Below are positions 44,121 to 55,000 of a stretch of 64,000 nt of DNA, one piece after another. The stretch is from Symbiodinium natans (Eukaryota; Sar; Dinophyceae; Suessiales; Symbiodiniaceae), in assembly GCA_905221605.1 (NCBI GenBank), contig CAJNDS010002185.1, positions 186,001-250,000 of the forward strand, in the 5' to 3' direction. Position 1 is the first letter of the stretch. The number at the start of each line of letters is the position of its first letter. The notes beneath the pieces are model-generated. The model was not told the origin of the DNA and made no database searches. It saw only the letters and a list, made by a program, of their open reading frames with translations. Both the position numbers and the translations under genes were made by a program.

Positions 44121-44773
44121 ATGCAACCCAAGGCAAGAGTGGATGAGCAGCAACTGCGCAGCACTTTCTTTCGGCACTCAAGCTGAGCTCAAGATTTGCG
44201 GGATCCGGGAGCAAATCTAAGAAAAAGACCCTGAACCTACATTTTTTGGGATCTAGATGAAAGGAGATGTGACCTCGGCTACACACGATACAGGGAGTAA
44301 AACAGGCAGACTTTCGCAAGGGTTTTAGGGTCTAGGTTTAGGGTTTAGGGTTTTAGGGTATTAGGGGTTTTAGGGTTTTCGGGCTTTGGGAGGGTTTGGG
44401 GTTCGAATGTTTGAGGGTTGGGAGGGGGGGGGGGGGGGGGGATTCTGGATTTTTTTTGGGGGCACCACCCGGCGACTTGCTTATAAACATCTACTTTCTG
44501 GGGTAAACCATAGTTCGCAATACAGTAGCAACACATCCTATAACAGACCCGAAGGAACTACTAGCACCTGGGAGTCTTCATGCATGGAAGCAAAGAGACC
44601 AGGTACTTAAGATTCGTGGCTTGGCCTAGGAATCGAGTGGAACCTTGTTTGTAACCAATCTGTTTAAGAAAGGGGAACAGGGGCTCACCAGTGTGTGCCC
44701 TAAACCCCAAAAACCCAAACCCTAGGAGTTCGGGAGGATGGTCTTGGAGACTATTTGGGCTCCTGCATGAAGC

Positions 44774-44857
44774 CAAGTAGCCAGTAAATACTTCTTTAAT
44801 AAGGCTACCCCCTCGAACCACCCAAAAAAGGGAAAAGGGCACCACTGGGCTACCAAG
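44774..44857. mobile_element. MITE-like element, family A (shortened)
   Basis: Left end CAAGTAGCCAGTAAAT is degraded. Right end CACCACTGGGCTACCAAG is well kept. Confidence 0.6.
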
Positions 44858-45267
44858 TAAACCACCTGATGTCAACGGCGTGGGAATTTCTTGCAGGAGC
44901 CACCCCTTTCGGAGCAGAAACTTGCGGGCCCTACCGACTTCAAGGATTTCAGGGCTGACGGGGGGGGGAAGCCCTAAACCATATAAACCCTGAACTCGAA
45001 ACCCCAGGCTTTACTGTACGCCCTTGCGGTATTCACGAGATTCCCTGCTGGCGCCATCGAGCCTCGACAACCTCGCAGCCTTCCCAGCCTGTAGGCGTTC
45101 ACATGCCAATTGGCTTAGGGTTTGGGGTTCGGGGTGTAGGGAAAGTTTAGGGCTTAGGGTTTAGGGTTTAGACACAGAACCCCGAGACTCACCGGGCACC
45201 CCGCTCCGGCATCTTGGGGAACTTTCCCACCGGCGCGTTGCGTCGTGAGAGCACAGGGAACCTCGCA

Positions 45268-45342
45268 GGGTTTAGGGTTTAGGGTTTAGGGTTTAGGGTT
45301 TAGGGTTTAGGGTTTAGGGTTTAGGGTTTAGGGTTTAGGGGA
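45268..45342. repeat. TTTAGGG telomere-like array
   Basis: Ten near-perfect units. Confidence 0.9.
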
Positions 45343-48250
45343 GGCTTAACGAATGCCAGAGAAAAGACTCATAACAACTCCCACCAAAATGAACCACAAC
45401 CTGAAGGTTTATAGGGGTGAGGGCATAGGTCTTCGGGCTGTGTTGGGTGGTGCTGAAGGGCGGAAGATGTAACCCTAAACCCTAAACCCCGGCGCGGCCT
45501 CTTCTCGTCAATGGCGGCCTTGGTGGAGTTACCCGAGCTCCCCGGCTACGGTGGAGGGCATAGGGTTTGGGATTTCGGCCAGGGCGGAGCAGGCTGGGGC
45601 GTGCTATCCCTGGTAGTTTGCCTCAACTTCAACGAACTTGGAACAAACCGCTGCTCCCCAAGCGCAGACGGAAAGCTTCAAGAGCAGCTCAAGGGACTGG
45701 GCCGCAAGCCCCTTGAACCTCATTCTGCCCAAACCACCACCGAACCATCCCAATCCGCACTGAGCCTGTGGGGTTTATGCAGGGCTGTGGGGTTTCTGTT
45801 TAGGGTTTAGGGTTTAGGGTTTGGGGTTTAGGGTTTAGGGTTTATGGTTTGGGCTTTAGGGTTTAGGGTTTGGGCTTTAGGGTTTAGGGTTTAGGGTTTA
45901 GGGTTTAGGGTTTAGGCCTTGGGAGTGATCGCATTCCAAGATCTCAGGGCTTGAAACCCTCAATGACCCTGGACTCAACAAACAGCCCTAAACCCTAAAC
46001 CCTAAACCCCAAACCCTAAACCCCAAACCCTAAACCCCAAACCCTAAACCCCAAACCCTACACCCCAAACCCTAAACCCCAAACCCTACACCCCAAACCC
46101 TAAACCCCAACCCTAAAAAACAAAAGCTGCAAGCCGCGCGGCCGGCTGTGCAGCGCGTGCCGTGCGACGGGGCCGGGCGGCGCAGGCGGCACCCAACCTG
46201 GCCCAGGGGTCTAGGGTTTAGGCTTTGTAGGGTTTAGGGTTTAGGTTTAGGCGTTTGGGACCAAAAGGGTGACGACGGTTTAGGGGTTTGAGACCATGAG
46301 CAGGATGCTACGTTCCACAGGTCCTGGTGGCAGCTATCTGTTCGTGTCTTAATCATGAATTAGCGTATCTGTTTATGTGGAACTACCTTGAAGCCCAGTA
46401 TCGATTGTCTATGCTCTTCAGTCTTGGATACTTTCAAAAGTCATTCTGGTGGTTGCATTGATGGTTGGTTGTGCACGAATCACACACTCTTCAACTTGAC
46501 TGTGGGCTTTTATGGTCCGTGCCAAAACACTCGCGCACAGGCCGAATAATATGCCTAAGAATGACACAAGCTGCTGAGAAAAAGAGCGAAGAGCAAAGTC
46601 GCGAGGGAACCGCGCCGTAAAAACAAGCTTTGCACGTGGGAAAGACAATGGTGGTGGACATCAGCAATGAAGTCATCGTTCGGTGGCTGAAATTTCATGC
46701 GCGTGCTGCGTAAACACCTTCCAACGACCATGAAAATGCGGCGCTAACTACGCGCCGCACTTCCACTACCACCACTACCACCAGGTTACCACCACCAGTA
46801 CCAAAACCACCATTAATACCCACTACTACTGGTACTCTTACTCTTACTATTACTCTTACTCTGACTCTTACTATTACGACTACTATTACGAGTACTATCA
46901 CTCGTACTATTACGATTACTATTGCTATTGCAATTTCTATTTCTACTACTATTACTATTTCTATTCTATGACTGTTACTGAGTGACTGCTACTGTTCCTG
47001 GTACTATTCCGATTACCATTTCTAGTACTATTACTTCGAGGTTGGTTTAGTATCTCCCCACAAGGCTTTACGCTCGTTCCTGTCTACTTCTAACCCTACC
47101 CCTAAACCCTACCCCTAAACCCTAAACCCTAAACCCTAAGCCCTAAGCCCGAAGCCCGAAGCCCTAAACCCTAAACCCTAAACCCTAAACCCTAAACCCT
47201 AAACCCTAAACCCTAGCCCCCCAAACAGGGTTCGGGGTGCACAAAACAAGCCAGTTGCGGCGCAAGACCGACGCCAAGTCTGGAGAGGACCTCTTGGAGT
47301 GCGAGCTTGGGGGGTTTAGGGTTTGGGGTTTCGGGTTTCGGGTTTCGGGTTCAGGGGTATCAGCCTCGGTTGGGTTTACAGGGGGTTTAAAGAGGGGAGG
47401 GTGCCTCAAACGGAACCAGCGCATGTAGGGTTTGGGGTTTAGGGCGTCTGCTTAATACTCCGTCACGCGGGACCTAAACACTTATCCCGACAACAAATAC
47501 TATACTGTGGGGTTTAACGATCAGGGTTTAGGATTGAGGTATGCTTGCGCGTGAAGAGTGACCCCATCTGACTACCCTCAAACCCTGGACCCTTAACCTA
47601 GAGCCGAAACAACCAACCGGACGGACATCCCCCAAACAAACCCTAAACCCTAGTTACACCCTAAACCCTGAACGTTAAAACACCAAACCCCAAACCCCAA
47701 ACCCCAAACCCTAAACCCCAAACCCTAAACCCTAAACCGTACACCCAACCAAAAACCGTCTTGTGACTGTGGGTGGGCGCCCCCGCGTTGCTCTGGCTCT
47801 TTCGCGCGTCCGTCGACTCCGAACCGGCCTCCAGTCAAGACTCGAGGCTGGAGGGTGCCATGTTTAAGAGATAGGGTTTAGGGTTTAGGGTTTAGGGTTT
47901 CGGGTTTAGGGTTTAGGGTCACATCCCCTGCCGGCTGTTTACACAGCTGGGGTTTAGGGGACGTCCCCTCCCCAGCTCCAGCACTGACCTCAACCACCCG
48001 TACTCCAACCGTATCTCTCAACCCCTGATCTCCTCAACCCGCACCCCAGAGACCCTTCCAAACCCTGAGCCCTCGCCCCAAAAATCCTAAACCCTAAACC
48101 CTAAACCCTAAAACCCTAAACCCTAAACCCTAAAAACCTGCAGGGGGATCAGGGCTCAGGGTCCAGGGAGGACGGGCTGATGAAGGCGGCTGGTTCGTTC
48201 AACGAGTGAAACCAACTAATGACCGTTGGCATTAATCTTCAAGAACTAAA

Positions 48251-48362
48251 AACTTAGTTGCTGAGTACAGAAGCCCCACCCAAAAAAGTGTACATTTTCA
48301 GTTCTGTAGGTGTTACTATCCCAAAACGTGTAAAGTGTACTCACTGAGCTACTAAGTTAAGT
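48251..48362. mobile_element. MITE-like element, diverged relative of family A
   Basis: Ends ACTTAGTTGCTGAGTA and TACTCACTGAGCTACTAAGT are inverted repeats resembling the family A ends. Confidence 0.45.
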
Positions 48363-48694
48363 TATACTGGTCAAGCGACTCTTGGTGACGTGTGGCAGAT
48401 CAGTTCCCTAAACCCTAAACCCTAAACCCTAAACCCTAAACCCTAAACCCTAGATCAAAGCACGGATTGCGGTTCAGGGTTCAGGGCTTAGGTGTAAACC
48501 CTCAAGCCCTGATCACCGGGGTTTGGGGTTTAGGGTTTAGGGTTTAGGGTTTGGGGTTTAGGGTTTAGGGCTTAGGGTTTAGGGTTTAGGGTTTAGGGTT
48601 TGGGGTTTGGGGTTTAGGGCCTGTAGGGTTTAGGGTTTCCCCCAAGTCCCCCCAGGCTTGGGGTCCAGAAACTTAATGTTCCGGGCTTAGGGTA

Positions 48695-48738
48695 CTCGGT
48701 AGCCCAGTAAACATATTGGAATAAGGGCACCTTTTTTT
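48695..48738. mobile_element. Left half of a family A MITE split by the retrotransposon
   Basis: Reads CTCGGTAGCCCAGTAAACAT and then ATTGGAATAAGGGCACC up to a T run at the LTR. The right half is at 61,144-61,193. Together they make a normal-size element. Confidence 0.8.
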
Positions 48739-48881
48739 TGAAGTTTTCAGGTCAGCACATGAGGGAACATATAAACCGTTAAGTACGCCTCTTTTTATCG
48801 GCAACTTGAGCCACAGTCGAGGGTAAAGCGATGGTATGCACAGCTCGCAAAAGGAGTGTAATTCCTCCATGAAAAACTACA
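48739..48881 (-). repeat. 3' LTR
   Basis: 143 bp, identical base for base to 61,001-61,143. In the sense direction it begins TGTAGTTTTTCATGG and ends GAAAACTTCA. Confidence 0.95.
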
Positions 48882-48892
48882 CCCCCCTCACC
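48882..48892 (-). other. Polypurine tract
   Basis: Sense strand reads GTGAGGGGGG directly before the 3' LTR, the position of the plus-strand primer in LTR retroelements. Confidence 0.7.
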
Positions 48893-48933
48893 GTGCTTGG
48901 CACAAGCTAAGGTGGACAGAGGATTACGACACA

Positions 48934-48943
48934 CCCTTTCGGG
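48934..48943 (-). repeat. GNRA hairpin motif, copy 1 (3' untranslated region)
   Basis: Sense CCCGAAAGGG, followed by TGTGTCG. The only copy outside an ORF of the element. Confidence 0.7.
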
Positions 48944-49028
48944 TGGCCCATGTTGTCCCACCCGCTATGACCGAAACAAAGGTGAAGGGAAAGCAAAACT
49001 TGAGCTATTGTGCATACAAAATGGGCAT

Positions 49029-52000
49029 TCAGCGGCTCCACCACTGCGATCCGCGCTGACTGCTCCAGCGGGATGAGCCCCAACCCTGACTAGCTGGCTC
49101 ACGCCACTCACGCCACTCGCGCCATTCACGGTCTGACCACCACTGTTCTTGCCCTTGATGCCAGGGTGCTTCACGAACAGCTGTGTCCCTTGATGAGGCG
49201 CTCTGCGTCGATGGACGGGTAGTAGTGGCAGCCTCCGTTCGCTGCTGTGCCGTCTCTCGATTCTTGGCGGCGTGGTAGGCGGTGATTCTTTCCTGCTCCT
49301 CGGCAGAGTGGATGCATTCGGCTGCCAGCATTTGCAGCTCGGCAATCATGCCTTCCGGCGTTTCATGCTTGATTTCCACAATGCCGTTGAAGCTGTAGAT
49401 CGTGCGGGCACCGGACAAGCGGGTGGCGATATCGGCATAGAAGCTGAAGCCGATGAAGGCGCCGCCGTAGGCCATCCCGATGGGGTTCTCGGAGAACTGG
49501 TCAATCAGTCCAGCCGATTTTAGGCCATCCATTGGCGCATCGCCATAGTAAACCAACTTGCCCGGCATTCCCTTTCGGGAAGCTCCGCTGAGGTAGTTCG
49601 ACCCCGCCTGCAGAAGCCGCTGCTCTTCTGTGCGGCCTGGGTCCGGGAGCACGGCCTTCACCAGGAGGTCCATTCGGCACGCATCCTGAACCGTGATTCC
49701 GTTCCTCATCATCTGCAGGAAGAAGGTGGCATCACGTTCCAACCGATCAGCAATGGAGTCGAACTTGAGCTTTCTCGCACGTTGGAACTTGTCTTTGGCA
49801 TCGCGTATGATCAGCGCATCCAGGGAGACTGAGCCCCGCTGTTTGCTAAACTTTTCTGCGATGCCACGGAGGTGTCCCAGGAGATCCTCATTCCGAGCAT
49901 TGTACGTCAGCTTGAGGAGTGTGGTGCGGCGGTTTTGCTGGAACGAGGAGTACTGGCGGCTTGCCTTGTTGGACTCCGGAAACTGGTTCTCACCGCATGT
50001 CATGCAAAAGCGCTGCCCAAGCAGGACGATGCGTTGGCAGGCCGAGCATGGATAGCTCCCGTATGGGGCTTCGCTGTCGCTCTCTGCCTCTTCCGTGTCG
50101 GATACCTCCTGTGCAGGCTGCGTTTGGTCATCCACCGATTCCTCGTCTTGCTCTTCAATGGATTCCAACGCAGCAGCCTCGATCCTCGCCTTCTTTGCCT
50201 CGATGAAAGCGCCAACAGTGCCCTTGACTCGCTTGGGTTGGTCTTCTGGGACAGCCCTTGATGCCAAGGCTTTGACTGTTGAGCTCGAGGAGGCTTGTTC
50301 AACAGTATCCGGCTCACCCTCTCGGGTGGCTGCAGGCTGGGCCTCTCCTGCTCTTGCGTAGATCACCTTGTTCGTGTTGGTGTCCACGCATGACAGGATA
50401 TACTGAGGGCCAACGACTGCACGGGTCAAGATCCCGCGGGTACTGTTCTCGAAGAAGACGAGGCCATCTCGGAGAGCTTCATGCAGGTTCACCGCAATCT
50501 GGAACGGCTGCGTCGACCTGAGTCCAGAAGTGTACTTCTCGTCCTTGAGGGTAGTAGGTGAGAAGTACGCATGGGCACGCCCGCCCTTTCTGCCGCCAGC
50601 GACCTTGATCCCGGATTTCAAAATCAACTCCACGCTCTTCGCATCAGTGCGGTGGTATATGACCTGTGGAGCGACATCCAAATTCTCATTGGTGAGAAAC
50701 CTCCGGGCAAGGAACTCGTCTGACTCGATGCGCATCACTTTCTCCGAGTGGCCGGTGACTGCTCTGATCCGCACAGGAAAGAGGGAGAGATTCAGGCTGT
50801 TGCTGATCTCATGTCGGATCCCAAGAATCTCGAACCTCCTCTTTTTGTCCTGCGCGGTCACCTGCAGCAGCTGTCTTACGCCCCATTTTCGACGAGTTGC
50901 TTCATTGAAGCGGTCCAGGAGCTTATCGACATCCGTCCACATGGCGATGTCGAAGTCCAGCCCATACCAGTCATTCTGGTGTCCCCTCAAGAGCAAGCTG
51001 AGCAGCTTGAGGTCGCCGTGCCTGAAGTTCACCCGCTGTTCATACTTGCGGAGATCGGCACTTGGCAGAGGCTCAAGGTCGTGGAGCTCCCCGTTGTACC
51101 AGTAACCGGTCATCGGGAGGTCCTGCTCCTGGCTTTCCTCTCCACCATGGGTTTTGGACGCGTCCTGGTACATCTCGCGGGCGTAGACATCCTCGCTTTG
51201 CCCCGACGACTTACCCTTTCGGGTAGCTGCGCTTGTTGCCCGGCCGTCTGACGCCAGGGGAGGTCGGTAATCCCCATCATCGGCGAGCACGACCTCGTTC
51301 AGGGGAAGGTACTCAGCCTTCTCTGACTCGGCCTGGACGACCTCACCCTTGACCTCATCGATCTCCGATACGTCCGAAACCACAGGGTATTCCACCTCTG
51401 ATCGGGCGATCGTCTTGTCTTGCTGAGCGGGTGCGGCAACTGGTTCATGCGCAGTGTTAGCGTCGGGGACCTCCCACCAGGTGTCTTCCTTGCTGATCTT
51501 CACGGGCACAGGCGCTTTGATCTTGTGGACCTTCAGGTCTTTTCTGCCACTTTCAACCACCTCCTTGTAGAGGCGTAGGGCTTCACGACCTGCTGCACTG
51601 TCCATCCTGTATCCGCCTTCCACCTCGACGTAGGGAAAAAGATCTCCTAGTCGATCCAGAACATCTGCATACCGTGTCGCTTCCCTTTCTAGGTCGCCAA
51701 GGAGCGCCGTGGTGTAGATGTAGTCTTGGATCTGCTTGCGGTTTTCGGGGGTATCCCAAAGATGAAAATCATCGTAATAGGACAGCTTCATTGCCTGGGA
51801 TGTGGCGTTCTGAACTTGCAATCCGCGACTCGTGAATTCATGAAACATCTTGGAGATGAATTCATTGTACGCGGGATGCAAGTTGTAGGTCTCGTGGTCA
51901 ACGTTGCCGACGATGCGGACAAACCCGATATGCGGCTCACCCGCTAGGGTGGCTAGCGCGTCGGCGCAGCGCCTCACCTTCCTCGCAACATCTTCTGCCG

Positions 52001-55000
52001 AGGTCTGGGAGGTCGAATATGCCGCGCCCGGAGCGAGCCGCGTGGGGATGCATCCTCGTCGTCCAGCAACTTCATTTCCTGACCACCAAACGATCACATC
52101 GATCTCGCACTCCGACCCATACTTGGCACGGATTGCCTGGATCTCCTCCTGCACCTGCCAAGTGAGCCACGAAAGCGTTTTTCCCCAGCACATGTGGAGT
52201 TTATCGCTCGTGTACCTGAGGGTCAGTGCTGCCATGAAGATCTCCTCTTCGGGAATGGAGAATTTCCATTGCCCCTTGGTGTTCTGTCGCCCAAGGGATG
52301 TGACTGAGTCCGTCACCACTAGCAGAAAGCGACTTCGGCGCAACCTTTCGGTTGGCTGGAGCTTGCTGAGACCCTCGTTCGAGATGCGAGCCAGCTTAAG
52401 CAGATTCGGCGTTGGAATCTCGGGGTCATTGAGGCTGAGGCTGGCGATGGTCTGTGGGGGGAAGACCTCATAGGACTTGAGGAGCGCGTCATACTCCTTC
52501 CCCGCCTGGAGCTGCAAGTACTCCACGCTCAGTCCGGCGTTGACGAGCATGTTGAGATGTCCTTGCAGTGCCAAAGGTCGGCCCTCCATGCCAGTATCGC
52601 AGGAGTAGCCCGCACCATGGGCGACCAATCGCGACATTGTTCCTAATGCCTCAATACTGCTGACCACTTGGAGAGAGCCAGCTAGCACAGAGAGAGTCGG
52701 TACAGCAGGCTCAACCGAAGCACTTGTGCACGTGGTGTATGTTTGTGCGTTCCCGATCGATGCGCGCAAAACCGACGCGACCGTTTCGGGAGTGGTTTTG
52801 GGACAATTTTTACCCCCCTCATCGTGAGGGGATGCACATGAACAAACGCACGCATGTTTCAACTGAGCCCGGGGCGTCCTAAAATCAGTGTCTTGTAGGA
52901 GTTGCTTGTCATCATCACCCAGCTTGGTCCACCCCCCTGATGAGTAGGCAATGAGAGAATGCCTGTTTCCTGTGAAGGGTTGGACAGCATGTCGAAGGTG
53001 AGGGTTTAGGAGCACGGGTTTTCGACAAGTTTGAAGGTTGCGGCCAAGCCAGGTCTTACCGTCTTTGTCAGTGAAAGCGTCCATCCTTTGGTCGGGATCC
53101 TCCACCCAGAGCTCGCCCCCCTGATAGGGACCGAAGCCGAAGGACCAGTTTTGGCTGCCTCTGAGATTAAACTTGTCGCTGTGAACGCCAGCCCTGCCCA
53201 TAAAATTGATGACAAACGAAGTCCAGGTAAAATGCTTTGGAGCGTGCTTGCGGATGAAACCATTTATGTAGCGGCACAGTTGGGACATTTGACCAGTACG
53301 CTTGGTTAGGCCGAAGCACCCACCATGTGTCCATAGCCCAAACACGAAGTATTTGGGAGCCAGCTCGGTGCCGGAACGAACGACACTGCGAAGCCTTGAG
53401 CTCGACATACGAAGGTTGTCGTACATCATTTCGGCGACCTGCTCGAAATCTTCGAAATCATAGCGATCAGCTCGGCGAAGCAGTTTTGCAACATGTTCCA
53501 GTTGCTCTGTTGTGATACACACCGACTTCGGAGCAGCGGGAACAGATTTCGACACGGAATTTCTTCCGGCTTGAGGGTCGACCGACTTGTAGGTGTGAGC
53601 AATGAGCTTCAACGCATGTATCCATTTTGTTCGCTCCGTAAAAGGCTTTGTGAACACGTCTGCAACTTGCTCGCTGGTGTCAACATTGAGGAGGCGAAAA
53701 TGTCCTTCTTCATATTGCTGACGGAGCCATCCGAAGCTAACCTTTTGTGTGCGATCTGTATGTCGAAGCACACCTGCACGCCCTGATAACAGCAGAGTAA
53801 TGGTCGCTTGGTTGTCTTCCAAATGCCTAATCTGAAAACATTTGGGAGGCTGAACGTGCAAACCATTGATATCTGCAATAGACATGCCATCGGGTCTGGT
53901 AGTACCATACCGAATCTCATCAAGTTCAGGGTCTATGCGTGCCACAACAGAATTGCTCGTAGACTTCATCTCAGCCCTCGGCCCAACCTCGCGGTCGGCT
54001 TTGCCGCGCCAAAGGAAGTACCAGAGGCTGAGGCTTGGAAGACCTTGGGCGCGTACACCCTGATTAGCCGACACCACTTCAGACTCGGTAGAGCTCATTG
54101 TTATGGACGTTTGTTTCTTACTGAAGGCGTTGATGGGGTAGTACGTGTTCGGGCCCACCAGAAACAGAGCACATCCAGTAGTAGATTTTGAATCATACTC
54201 ACCTGCGAAGTCAGCGTCGCTAAAAAGCCAGAGCCTGCAATCATGTATCGAATCCCCAATAAACCCACTCATAGTGAGGTCAATAGAGGAATTGATGTAC
54301 GATACAAGACGATGTAATGCTAGATCACAATCTGGACTCCATTTTGTGACTCGCGAGGCCAAGGATTGGGTTGCTCGTAAAAGATCCCATCGTGCCATTC
54401 TTGCAGCAAACAGGATTTTCATGAGGACCTTACTTGCAATAGGTTGGAGCCGCCCTGTCTTCTCCGTTTCGTTGACGATAGGAGTGGCAGTCCGAAGTTC
54501 ATGGAACGGTGTGCTCACTGACTTCAACGAGCTACGATCCACCTTTGCCAATTCACAGTAGCGATCCACACAAGAATGCAAGAAATCCTTCATGTCATAG
54601 GTGATTCTTGTAACCGGTTTAGTCATAGAGCCCGGCTTGTCCTCCTGATCCCTTGAAAGAGTAACGAACTTGTTCTGTTTGACCTCCTTCTTTGCCTCGG
54701 CCTTGTTTCGAACCGACTTACCCTTTCGGGCAGCTGCAACAGCCAGACCGAACTCTTCAGGCCCCCGGGCAGCGAGGTCGAAGTACGTCGTACCTGTCCA
54801 CCACTGTTTGAAGCATTTGTCCCTAGCGATGTTCATATTGTCTTGGTGTTCTTCTGTCACCCCATCTGCAGCCTGAAAGGTGTATCTTTGAGGTCCAATC
54901 GTAGGGAACATCTGAACATCTTCTTCAGTGGGCATATACAACCTCTTTCTGGGATAACTATGGTGCCGAACTGCAAGCATGACTTCCGGGATTACGTCCC

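Larger units (their letters stand above)
43963..48738. other. Upstream side of FBA: arrays and candidate N-terminal exons
   Basis: No gene is proven here. On the minus strand the island at 45,063-45,088 (TACAG|G start, GC donor) reads AGKAARLS and would join in phase to SVHPGVVSGQ. The island at about 45,195-45,265 reads FPVLSRRNAPVGKFPKMPER and would join in phase to that. Together they would make a basic N-terminal extension, possibly an organelle-targeting peptide. Further islands (46.13-46.20, 47.23-47.31, 47.78-47.86 kb) are open on both strands and cannot be assigned. 46,750-47,040 is a degenerate ACT/TAC trinucleotide repeat. Confidence 0.35.
51710..52355 (-). other. SGNH-hydrolase-like domain in pol
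   Basis: LLVVTDSVTSL resembles block I (GDS, here TDS, Ser 1772). WWSGNEV resembles block III (GxN, Asn 1849). YYDDFHL resembles block V (DxxH, Asp 1950/1951 and His 1953). Spacing of about 180 residues between Ser and His fits SGNH/GDSL enzymes. The Gly of block II was not pinned down. Confidence 0.6.

Noticed and set aside
49029-51251. Plus-strand ORFs opposite pol (up to 191 codons)
   Set aside because: Shadow frames of the long minus-strand pol ORF.
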